The notes beneath the pieces were generated by a model. It had not been told where the DNA came from, searched no databases, and saw only the letters and a program-made list of their open reading frames with translations. Made by a program: the position numbers and the translations under genes. A DNA stretch of 64,000 nt, taken from positions 434,001-498,000 of the forward strand of contig JAJTUP010000027.1 of assembly GCA_021399435.1 (NCBI GenBank), given 5' to 3'. This document shows, in pieces, positions 30,001 to 40,086 of this stretch (position 1 is the stretch's first letter; each line of letters begins with the position of its first letter). Origin of the DNA: Diaporthe sp. PMI_573. Its lineage: Eukaryota; Ascomycota; Sordariomycetes; Diaporthales; Diaporthaceae.

Positions 30001-30033
30001 AGTCTCACGCTCTACCGATTGAGCTAGCCGGGC
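30001..30033 (-). pseudogene. tRNA-Lys 5' half (33 nt)
   Basis: Identical for 33 bases to positions 1-33 of the tRNA-Lys at 17,328, in opposite orientation: acceptor 5' strand, D arm and 5' strand of the anticodon stem, ending at U33. The next base differs (A instead of wobble C34). No anticodon, T arm or 3' half follows, so it cannot make a tRNA. Confidence 0.9.
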
Positions 30034-33000
30034 GTCTGTTAAAGAGGCCTATACGGCCAGCGAGGAATTTTGGTCGTGCCAAGAGGGCAGAATTTGCGGC
30101 GCTAGTCTTGAATGGTGCTCGCCTGGAGTATGCTGGTTTCGGTCCCTTGGGCCGTTGTGACCGGACCAACAAGTAGGGCCGGTCGGTTTGTGGAGCGCAT
30201 TCGGGCTCGGAGCCCGGGCGGGCCTCGAGATGATGGGCACGGCCTGGTGCCTTGGCAGGTTGGATAACGTGGCAACCGCTCGGGGTGTGAAGTGTAACAG
30301 TCGTACACCCAGCACGACGCAACCAGTTATGCCTGCGTTTCGGTCGCGTCGTCACACCGTCGAGGGACACCGTCCCGCGGTCAGTTGAGCGAGCCGAGAG
30401 GAGCTGCCAAGCCCACGATTCATTTGGAGCGTCGACTCGATCGATCAATGCTCCACTGTGAGGGCTTCGGTTGACGGCAGCCGCAGGATCCATGTTCGAT
30501 ACATGGCAGACGTCGAGATCGCGTGGGCCAAGCTTCCATGAACGCGTTGGTCATTTGGGAGACGGCGTGTGGGCGGCCAACTACCAGCGCTGGTGAGGCC
30601 CTCTTTGGAGATTCTATCTTCATGTGTTCGACGTTACGACTGGCTTGAGAAGCTGGAGACCGACATTGATGTTTCGCGAGATGGTGTTCGTGGGATTGAT
30701 TGCGTACGGACTGCTGCGCCGCGGTGCGGAATGCCTGCCTGCATCCGTGTCGGAACGAGCAGACGCACGGCCCGTCACCCCCCTGCACGGGAAAACGTCT
30801 CATTGGCCATTGCCCCTTTCGCCTTCCTCCTTCCCTCTGTGTGCCACCTGCTTCCCGATTTGAGATGCCAGCTGCTTCGAAACAAAATCCTGTATAAATA
30901 CTGCATCTGTGCTCTGTGAGACGTCTAATCTGACGTGCATCCTACTTAGCACCCATGGATCTCTAAGGATCTCGAAACCCGCGGTTGGTCTCCCATGTCT
31001 CCCCCCCCCCCCTAGCGACACATTCTCCGGCATAATCCTTCAAAGTGATGCCGTCGCCAATCTGAGATGACAACCGATCGCGTTTCTCTTCGACAAGGGA
31101 CATCGACCTGTCACAAAAACCCATCCGCACAAGTGTCACCTTCGGATCCACTCCGTGTGATGAGCTGCCGGACAGGCCTGACAGGACGAAGATAGCAACC
31201 TGCCGCTACCTATAGAACCCACAACAAAAATGTCTCCTCCCCACGACCCAGCTGGCCAATCTTGTCAGCTTGAATGTTCATGCTAACCCATGTCAGCGCC
31301 ACCCTTCTGTGCCATGTGTTCAATGTTGGCTATGAGTGGGTTTCCCGAAATCCAAGGGATACAATTCGGGCTTGAATGTCTCTAATTTCGGATTGCCCTA
31401 TCAATTTCATGTCCTGGGGGGTGTGGTAGCACACACCCCCTTGCAGCCCCCCCTCCCCGGCTCAATAGACCTGCCAGGGTTAGGTCCAGCTCCAGACACA
31501 AGACTATGTTTGCCAGTCTTTGCTCCGCTCCGCCCGAGACATTGCTGTAATGTCGTACATTACGAAGCAAGGCGTGCAAGGGTAGTGGAAGTGCCACTCC
31601 GATTGTCTCAAGGCTTGGCGCCCGCCCGCCAGGGGGGGCCTGGCCCAGGTAGGAAGGTCGATTTCTGCCAGCCTCACTTTTCCCGCTGCGCCGCGGCGTG
31701 TGCTTGTGACGATGGACCGAGGCCGGGACTGGCCTGAGGGGGCGGGATCAAGCCACACCTTGACAAGTCACCCATCCCACACCATCTCGAGAAGCATGCA
31801 GGTCACCATGGAGGTGGGTGGGTGGCTAGACTTTCCAGGGGTACCACAACAACCAGCCCGGCATGCCCTTGCCTCCGATCCAGCCTATTGGGACCTGCTC
31901 CTTGCAGGCCTTGTCGTCACCTTGCCATGTACTGCCAACGCATACATGCCCGAATACCATGATTTCTTGCATCGCCTGCGACCTCCAAGCATCATCATCT
32001 TCTTCTTCAGAGCCACTCTGCAGGGCCGGGCAGCCCACGACAGGGGCCGCGGGGCCTTGCAGGCTCCGGGGGAGACACCGCCGTTGTGGCTACTCCATGT
32101 GGCGTGAATCTGAGAGTCAGAGTATGACGTTTTGCTCCCAGCTCCATAGAAGGAAGCATTGGGCAGCACCCAAGTGTGGGGTGACTAGACTATGGCAGCA
32201 TCGACGATAGGGGACGGTGACCCCGAACCGACTCCCGTTCAAGGTTCGTCCGCCTGTGATCAGTGGAACAACGGCCTGGTCGGGACGGGAGTTGGACGGA
32301 AAAGCATCACGAACACTCTCAGTCACAGGCGAGGGAGCCTTGTGTCCCCCCGTGACGGCTAGTAGCTTCACCGTAGATGCCCATCACACAAGGGGGGCTA
32401 CCAGAGATTTTGTCCCGTGCCTCCGTGCCTCCGTGCCTCCGTGCCACCAGCTACACACTGGAGCCAGGGCGCGACGTTGGCCCGCGGGACAGGCTGCTGT
32501 GGGCAGCGAGAGTTCGAGCCCCGTACGAAGTGAGGGCCTGACTCTCTCTCTGACTGACCGTGCCAACGTGCCGCGCCAGACCAGGCCGGATAGACGGCCG
32601 TTGGCGAATCCATTATTCCCCTGGTCTTGTTCCTGAGCCTCAACGTCTCCGTGGGCCATCAGTATGACGAGTTCGTCTGAAAAAAGATCGTGGCGCCTAA
32701 CCCTTTTGTCTGAGATGATAGGGCAGGATCCATGGCTATAAGAAGCAAGGCCATGGATGAGAGGGCTGGGAGTGAGCTGATCCAGGACCGAGCTGGAGCA
32801 AGCTCGACTTGGGTCGTCGAAAGGCTCGGTCGGGCACCCATTTGCAGTCAGGAACAGCGGCTTGCTTGCGAGGATGGCCTCGGACGAGGATGCTTGTTGC
32901 CCCCAGCTGAGGCGCTGGTGTATACCCGCTACCTATAGTAGAGCAGGGGGGCTTGGAGGGAGGAGGAGTGAAGGAGCGGCACACGCATACGGGCTGATAA

Positions 33001-33203
33001 CACGACATGGACAGGCCGCGGTGGTGCGTGTCCCTAGATGTCTTGACTGCTCCCGGCGCGAGCTGTTAGTAAGGAAACACCCTACCGGGGCTCGAATGAA
33101 ACGAAACTTTGCTCCTTTTTCCCATGAGAGAGCCCGAGAGACACAAGACCTGCATGAGGTGAGGCTGGTCTTTCTGAAGGGGGTTGTCCGGTCGTCCCAG
33201 GGA

Positions 33204-33234
<31 letters not shown>

Positions 33235-33255
33235 ACTCTCTCTCTCTCTGTCTCT
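33204..33255 (+). repeat. CT microsatellite
   Basis: About 50 bases of CTCTCT with a few interruptions. Pyrimidine tracts like this are common in fungal promoters and leaders. Confidence 0.9.
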
Positions 33256-33917
33256 TATACAGTACACACCCCGTCCTGTCCCATTCCCTTGCCCACTCCC
33301 TCCCGTGCCCTGCCGCCCAGCCAGCCAGCCAGTCGTCCCCCAGCCTGCACTCATTTCCCCCAGGAGAAGCGACATCAGCAGCACGTCAGCAACAGGAAGG
33401 CGGGGGGAACAACAACAAACAAGGCTCCTATTCCTATCTACCCGGAGAGTTGACTGCACTGGTAAACAAACAGCAGCTCGCTCCCTCTGTCGAGCAGGAA
33501 ATGAGCGCGGCATCGTAAAGCCCCACGGGTCATCTGGAGGGCCTGTGCGCATCATCCCGGAATCGCTGCGACATCTTTGCCTGGCAACGAGGCGCGAGTC
33601 GGTTGCGCGTGGGGACGACCGACGAGCTGAATATCATCACACCAGCTTCTGTCAAGATTCCTTCTTCTTCGAGTCGCCACTCTGTCAAGCCTGGTCTGTG
33701 GCTCGGCGCAACGGCTGTGGATTTTGACACGATTTGGACATGCGACTATGACCCGGAAGACAAGTCCAGCCTGTTCACCGCCCGACCAGCTATTTTCCTC
33801 GGCACCCCCGGTCGTGACGGACATCGGAGTGGAGGTGGGTACAAGAGGGTGCAGGAGTGGGAAGCTGGGCAGAGGCCGAGCTGTCATCAAGATTCAAGGT
33901 TTCGGCACCAGCTCCGG

Positions 33918-33953
33918 CAGGACCAGCAGGACCAGCAGGACCAGCAGGACCAG
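33918..33953 (+). repeat. 9-bp tandem repeat, four exact copies
   Basis: Unit CAGGACCAG, four perfect copies; lies in apparently non-coding DNA. Confidence 0.9.
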
Positions 33954-34716
33954 CAGCAACCGCGACAACAACTGGGCCAACCGGGCACTGTTGGGCTCGG
34001 ACACCATTGCAATTCACCAGTCTCTTCTCCTTGCCCTTGCCAAAGCGACACGCTGCTGACAACACCCGACACAATACCTGCTGGACCGCACCACCTAGCG
34101 CCAGGTGAGTGCATCAAGCTTAGCTTGCACTCACACACTCATGCGTGCACCTCGCCCGCCAATTCGTCCCAACCGACCGTTACTTGGCCTTTTAGCCTGT
34201 CCGATCTGCCCGCCACCTGCTTAATTCCTACCCGCCTGCAGTTGGGAGCCAGTCCCGTACTCGCGCCAACACCACCAGCCCCCTCGATTTTCCAATGCGA
34301 CGGATCGTGGCGCACCCTTGCAACTGCCACTGCCACTGCCACTGCGACAACCTCACCGGCCGTCTGGACCCAATTGACCTTTCCTGCTGGCTGTTCTTTT
34401 CTCTTCTTGCTGTGTACTGCGTAACAGCTTCTCCTGCCCCCAATTGACTTTCCCTGTGAGTCAGGAACCACACGTCCGCCCCCCCCCCACCGCCCACGTA
34501 CCTGTGTTAGCTCGCCCTCTCCTGCCGTGTACACGAGTTCTAGCCTGCTAGTGTCAACGAAGGGAGCTCGCACAGGCCGCGATCCCAGACTCTCGGACGA
34601 CGCTGCTGACCGCCCCAACGCCTCGGTGCTCTAGGCTGCCTTTCGTCACCATCCCATCACAAAACCTAAACTTGACTCTCCCCCGTCACCACTCGCCTGG
34701 GTGGTGACTGTTCACC

Positions 34717-37026
34717 TTGTCCACCACTACAGACCCCTCTGGTGATAAGGGAAAGGCGACCGCAAAGGTGACCGACCCAGACCAGCCCCCTTCTCACGAC
34801 CGTTACGAACGTTACGAATCCCCCGATCCACCACAGCAGCGCCAGCAGCGCCCTCTCCGCCGGTCACAGACCCCAATCTCTCCTGAGCAAAGCTCCAGGT
34901 CAGGTGCGTCCACACCGCTGTCGCATCGAGGCTTGCGCCGCACTCCTCGGTTTGTCGGCACGCCGAGTCCGCCTCCAAACCAACCTGCCTCGCCTCCAAG
35001 ACGAGTTCACTTGGAAGCAGTCTCTGTTGGTATTAGCCCCGGAGGACTCTTTGCGACAGCTGATCCGAAACGTACGCCTGACCCGCCCGCAAGGAAAGAG
35101 CGGCAGCGACCTATTAGACAGCTCTCCCAGGATTTGCTCAGCGATCCCCTCGAAGAGGCTTCGACAACTCTTCCCCCGTCTTTCATCCCTCCAAGAAGCT
35201 CGTCCTCAAAGCGAACCCACCGAAAAGCCGCACACCCGGCTGTGCACATCTCCCAGCATACCCACAGTGCCATTCTTTGGGCGCTCGAGGAAGCATTGAG
35301 ACAGCCCAACCCTTTCACGCCGGATCTGGTCGAAGAGAACGCGTCGATGGCCGATCTCCGTGGTGCCGGCGGCCAACCCGCCGTCACAAACGGGTTCTCC
35401 TCCTCTACCTCGAGGCCGACGGCCCCACCAGCCCCGACTGGTTCTCCGTCTGGAATCAAGGGGCCGAGGATGATCATGCGGGAGCGTCAGGCTAGAGAGG
35501 AGCGGCAGCGTGCAGAACGGGATCGATTGGAGCGCCAGCACGCCGAAAACGAGGCTCGGCTGGTAGAGGAGCAACAGAGAAGAATGGCGGAGCGTAGGCC
35601 CCCTGCTGCTGGCGCTGGACCGACCACTGGAATGGCTCAAGGAGGTGACCCCTCCGCTCCCATACCGACGCAGACGCTGGACCCTGCAGAAGGTACGCAA
35701 CGCAGGCAGCAACAGCCCTCGGCGCCACACGCGCAACCAGCGATTCGACCGCACCAATCAAGCCAGTCACATCGTCAATCACGAACCTCTGCCGCGCAAC
35801 AACAGCAAGCCCATCAATTCTCCGGCGTGCCAGATAGCGGTGGCGCTGGCGAGCAGATGCCAAGTGCACCAGCGGCACAGCCCGGTGACGCCTCCACGAC
35901 GACCAAGGGTCAGCCGAGGAACTCGTTCCCACATGCCTTCGAGCGATGGGAGGCACTGTCAGCTCATTGGGAGGGCCTGACTTCGTTCTGGATACGGAAG
36001 CTGCAACAACACGCGGACGAAATCGACCGAGACCCCGTGTCAGCGCAGCTTTCACGACAGGTCAGCGACCTGTCGGCAGCTGGCGCGAACCTGTTCCATG
36101 CGGTAGTCGAGCTCCAACGGCTCCGGGCAAGCTCTGAGCGCAAGTTCCAGCGATGGTTTTTTGAGACTCGGTCGGAGCTGGAACGGCACGAGGAGACAAA
36201 GGCGTCTCTAGAACGGGCACTGAGAGAGGAGCGCCAGTCCAAAGCAGCCGCCATCCAAGAGGCAGTCGAGAATGAGCGTGCCAACAACAAGACTCAGAAG
36301 CGTGTCAACGAGATGCAGAAAGAGCTTCTCATTTCAAAAGAGGAGGCACGACGGGCTTGGGAGGAACTGGGTCGCCGAGAGCAAGAGGAACGTGATCGCA
36401 CGTTCTCCTTGCAGCAAGGCTTGCCTACTATTGTCGGGGGCGTGCAAGTGGTGCCAATGACCCAAGGTGTTCCCAGCAGAGGACCAAGCACCCGAGAGCC
36501 GCGACAGGCGCAACAGCCTGAGCTGCCGCCACAGCAATATCCTCAATACTCCCAGGGCAAGCCTCCCCCGCCGGCAGCCCCCAGCTCAGGCGCGGGCGGA
36601 GGCTACTATCAGCCGCCACAGGAGATCGAAGAGGAGCGGCCATACACTGCCGAAGGAGGATCCGAGGCCGGCTATAGCGAAGGTGAGTACGTCATCGACG
36701 CTCAAGGCAACTTTGTTCGGGACTCGCACGGAGACAGAGTCCCCTACCGTGGCCCAGGCACGCCAGGAGACGATGACTCTGACTCTTGGACAGAAGAATA
36801 CGGGACTCCTTCGGCACAGCATGGCGTTAGCTACCCTCCTTCGGCCTCTCAGTGGTCCGGGACGTACTCCTCTGGCCAGCCTGACTATACAGGCACCGGC
36901 TATGCCGCCCCTGGCTGGGAGACCATGCCCCGCCACCACCACCCGACCCGACTCAGCGACGTGCTCGAAGAAGATGAGACGCGTAGCAGGACGAGCGCTA
37001 GCCAGAGCCAAGTCAGTCGGGCCTAG
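34717..37026 (+). CDS. Large coiled-coil protein with disordered ends, TTG at the expected start
   Basis: The 769-codon frame ends at TAG 37026. The N-terminal third is Pro/Ser/Arg-rich and disordered. Residues about 250-330 are a charged Arg/Glu/Gln helix (RMIMRERQAREERQRAERDR). A conserved-looking core at about 400-560 reads FERWEALSAHWEGLTSFWIR, LSAAGANLFHAVVELQRLRA and ARRAWEELGRREQEERDRT, forming long helices. The tail has Pro/Gln/Tyr-rich and acidic segments (EYVIDAQGNFVRDSHGDRVPYRG). I believe this is a conserved but uncharacterised Pezizomycotina family. Translation as written must start at TTG 34717: CACC precedes it, an ideal start context, and STTTDPSGDKGK follows. A stop lies 12 bases upstream and the next in-frame ATG is codon 211 (35,347). 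A CTACAG acceptor at 34,732 could alternatively join an unseen first exon. Confidence 0.75.
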   Translation: MSTTTDPSGDKGKATAKVTDPDQPPSHDRYERYESPDPPQQRQQRPLRRSQTPISPEQSSRSGASTPLSHRGLRRTPRFVGTPSPPPNQPASPPRRVHLEAVSVGISPGGLFATADPKRTPDPPARKERQRPIRQLSQDLLSDPLEEASTTLPPSFIPPRSSSSKRTHRKAAHPAVHISQHTHSAILWALEEALRQPNPFTPDLVEENASMADLRGAGGQPAVTNGFSSSTSRPTAPPAPTGSPSGIKGPRMIMRERQAREERQRAERDRLERQHAENEARLVEEQQRRMAERRPPAAGAGPTTGMAQGGDPSAPIPTQTLDPAEGTQRRQQQPSAPHAQPAIRPHQSSQSHRQSRTSAAQQQQAHQFSGVPDSGGAGEQMPSAPAAQPGDASTTTKGQPRNSFPHAFERWEALSAHWEGLTSFWIRKLQQHADEIDRDPVSAQLSRQVSDLSAAGANLFHAVVELQRLRASSERKFQRWFFETRSELERHEETKASLERALREERQSKAAAIQEAVENERANNKTQKRVNEMQKELLISKEEARRAWEELGRREQEERDRTFSLQQGLPTIVGGVQVVPMTQGVPSRGPSTREPRQAQQPELPPQQYPQYSQGKPPPPAAPSSGAGGGYYQPPQEIEEERPYTAEGGSEAGYSEGEYVIDAQGNFVRDSHGDRVPYRGPGTPGDDDSDSWTEEYGTPSAQHGVSYPPSASQWSGTYSSGQPDYTGTGYAAPGWETMPRHHHPTRLSDVLEEDETRSRTSASQSQVSRA

Positions 37027-38494
37027 GCCTCCTCGAATTGTGTCGCTGTCTACTTGCTCCCGGATTCCTGACGGCTTCTCGAAAATCATGAGACTCAGGA
37101 TGCCGCTGTTCCGGGTGCAAATGTTCCATGGTGCTTGACATGACAGGGCGAGTGGAAGTCACAAGGAGGGCCAGACAAAGCCCGGCGGTGGTGTGAGGAC
37201 TGAGATGTGCTCTGTCGCATCTTTTGATTACGTACGGCGAGAATTTCAGAAGCATGCATTGGACACCAAGCAGTATTTTATTGCATAGCATGCATCGGCG
37301 GCATACGGCGACCAAGCTCTTTATTTCGTTTTATTTGCAATTGAGGCAGGGACGATGTGTTGTTATTAAGTGTACACAATCGACTGCTACTGATACCATC
37401 CTGTACACACCCACACAAAGATTCTGTCTGTTCTACTCCATTCAGCCGAGCAGACCTTCGAGACAGGGGGAGGGGAGGCAGGAGCTCTTGTACGGGATCA
37501 TTTCTTTGGAGGACGTTAATGCTCTCCCGGAAAGTGGGCTGTCTCGTCGGAGAAATTCTTCACGAAAGACGACAAGACCCGGCAGCACTAGGATCCGAGG
37601 GACTCCAGACTCCCCTAGGAACCTGTTCAGATCGACCGGCCCCGGCTTGAGCGTGGGCACACGTCTGGCCCACGGATCGAAGTGAGGAGAGGATAATAGC
37701 TCGTCACGCTCGACTCCCTGCACCAGACCGATGCCTCCTCTCGCCATTCTGGGTCGAGCGACATTGGTCCCCTGGATTCACAATCTACCTGCCGCAGACA
37801 GCTGACGCGGGCGGAGAGACGGGGCGACGGAGCGACGATAATAGAGGCGGGAATGAGGTGGAAGACCAGAAGAGCGTGTTGTAATTTTAAATTCCTGTAG
37901 TAGCGAGAGTAATCACCAGGGGCCCGAGGCTGGCCGAAAGCCGGCGGCAACAATCCGTGCACGTGGTGATTGATATCTCGAGTGAATGACTGCGCGCACT
38001 GTGAGAGTATTTGTGAGTAAGCCCTCATATAACATCCGTATCTGGTGAGGTGAGATCAACAAGAAAAAGTATCCAAACATTCCCTGAACAAGCCGACGAT
38101 GCTGATCGGTGTGAAGTCAACGAGCTCTGAAAGTGCAGTTGACCGTTGCAGCAAGACAGATGCCGCCCCACCACCCACGCCGCACCTACCGCAGCTTGCC
38201 GCTCCGTCATGGCAGGGGGGAGGTACGGCACCTGAGGCCGGCCGGGAGAGACGTCCGTTTCAACGTACGCGTCAGTCCCTACACAGCACTCACGACTCTC
38301 GTATAGAGGACCATACGAATCATCTGCCCGCTGACGGCCTCACCCTCCCTTGCTATCTTCCGCCGAAGCAGCGCCAATTATTTAATCATACAATCTGCTG
38401 TGATCCAGCGTGCACATATCCCCTCACTGGTGAACTCCCTCACGCGCACGCGCACGCCCACGGGCAGGCAAGGGTGAGAGCTCCAGAGGCCACG
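37027..38494. other. Intergenic region
   Basis: 3' flank of the preceding gene and promoter of the HAD gene; no supportable gene. Minus-strand frames at 37,440-38,030 lack conserved features. Confidence 0.5.
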
Positions 38495-38703
38495 ATGAGC
38501 GCAGCGTCGAGGGCGAGGGCGCTGACGCTGCCCCTGCAGTTCTCGCTGCTTTCCCGAAATTCCGGAAGTTGCTGCTACTACTCATCCGCGGCGGCTACCC
38601 GCGCTCTGCCCGGGAGTACGGCAAGGTGCCGTACCTTCTCACGGGGAGTCGGTGCTACAGCCCCGGGGGCCTGGCGCGCGGAGGGTGTGAAGTGGATTAA
38701 CAG

Positions 38704-38741
<38 letters not shown>

Positions 38742-40086
38742 CGGGCTCCGAAGATGGCGAGAGCGTGGCGAGCTCGCAGACTTCGCGAGGCGGCGAGCCG
38801 GGTGCCTGCGGCGAGGCTCAGCCTGCAGCGCCGGCGTTCGCGTTCGCGTTCGAGTGAGTTCTGTGCCGTTCCTATCTTGTGACCCTCTACGGAGTCGCTG
38901 ACTATTTCCCAGCATCGATGGTGTGCTGTTGCACACTTCCAAGCCAATCCCTGGTGCTACGGAGACCCTCAGATTCCTCCAGCGGAACAACATCCCGTTC
39001 ATCCTCTTGACAAATGGAGGGGGCAAGTCCGAGGCCGAGCGGGTCGCCGACCTGACCGAAAAGCTCGGCGTGGAGCTCGACGTGTCCAACTTCGTGCAGA
39101 GCCATACCCCGTTCCAGAAGCTGCTCGACCCTGATGTAGAACTGGGCTATCCGAGCCTGGAGGAGTACCTCCAGCAGTCACTCGGCAGGAGAAGGTTCTC
39201 GGGGAAGGAGACCGTGCTCGTCCTGGGCTCGGACGCCTCCAAGGCGCGGCGCATTGCCAACGGGTACGGCTTCGAATCGGTGGTCACGCCGGGCGACATC
39301 CTCAAGGCGTGCCCGGAAATCTTCCCGTTCGACCCGCTGCGCGAGTTCTACGACCGGCAGGAGATCCTGCCGCTGCCAAAGCCCATCTACAGTCCCAAGG
39401 CCGACCCGGCCATGAGGCTGGAGGACTGCCTCAAGATCGACGGCATCCTGACCTTCAACGACCCGCGCGACTGGGCCGTGGACATCCAGCTCGTTACCGA
39501 CCTCCTGCTGTCGCACAGAGGCTACCTGGGCTCTCGTAGCGGCAGCAGGAACGGCGACGAGACACCAGCCCTCGAGAAGCGCTGGCAGGGCGACGGCCAG
39601 CCGCCCTTGATCTTCAGCAACGTTGACCTGCAGTGGAGCACAGGCTACCACCAGTCGCGGCTGGGCCAGGGCTCCTTCCGCGGAGCAGTGCGCGACGTGA
39701 TGTCTAGACTGGCGGCCGAGTGGGGCAACATGGATGTCAAGACGTTCGAGTTTGGCAAGCCATATACACCCACCTACGCGCACGCCTGGGACACGCTGGA
39801 GCGCCACCGTCGCCGCCTCGGCCTGCCCGACCTAAATGCCGTCTACATGGTCGGCGACAACCCGGCTAGCGACATCAAAGGCGCGTACCTATGGAACACG
39901 CGCCTCAAGGAGCGCAAGTCCGCCGGACCGTACTGGAGGTCGTGCCTGGTGCGGACCGGCGTCTGGAAGGAGGACATCGTGCCGGTCGACCGCCTTGGCA
40001 AACAACCCACTCATGTTGTGGATGACGTGAGGGCGGCGGTTCAGCGGGCTCTGAAAGAGCAAAAGTGGCCGGGCAATTTTGAGTGA
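38495..40086 (+). CDS. HAD-superfamily hydrolase, CECR5/YKR070W type, mitochondrial
   Basis: Two exons, 38,495-38,853 and 38,913-40,086 (510 residues). The 59-base intron (GTGAGT ... GCTGAC ... CCCAG) joins GA to C, rebuilding the nucleophile Asp120. HAD motif I is DIDGVLLH at 120-127, motif II FILLTNGGG (Thr153), motif IV VGDNPASDIKGA with Asp435 and Asp440; between them lies the large cap domain of the TIGR01456 group. The N-terminus (MSAASRARALTLPLQFSLLSRN) is Arg/Ser/Leu-rich without acidic residues, a likely mitochondrial presequence. ATG 38495 is chosen because the frame upstream is unlike the family. A run of 11 Ser (AGC) follows the presequence. The family's substrate is not settled. 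All catalytic residues seen are intact, so it is probably active. Confidence 0.88.
38708..38740 (+). repeat. (AGC)11 microsatellite inside the HAD coding region
   Basis: Pure AGC repeat encoding 11 serines between the presequence and the HAD domain; length variation here would keep the frame. Confidence 0.93.

Larger units (their letters stand above)
29370..34716. other. 5.3-kb transition region between accessory and core compartments
   Basis: No supportable protein gene. It contains the truncated tRNA-Lys (30,001-30,033), long GC-rich shadow frames, a CT microsatellite (33,204-33,255) and a 9-bp repeat (33,918-33,953). The last 1.5 kb, pyrimidine-rich, is probably promoter and leader of the gene at 34,717. 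Confidence 0.45.

Noticed and set aside
32862..33518. Plus frame of 218 codons with a Leu/Ser run
   Set aside because: The run comes from the CT microsatellite; rest is without protein character.
33603..34424. Plus frame of 273 codons before the 34,717 gene
   Set aside because: Low-complexity Gln/Thr/Pro repeats and no link in frame to the next gene; more likely leader sequence.
35007..36290. Several minus frames of 100-190 codons
   Set aside because: Shadows opposite the large coiled-coil gene.
39178..39807. Minus frame of 209 codons
   Set aside because: Antisense of the HAD hydrolase domain; GC-rich third positions keep it open.
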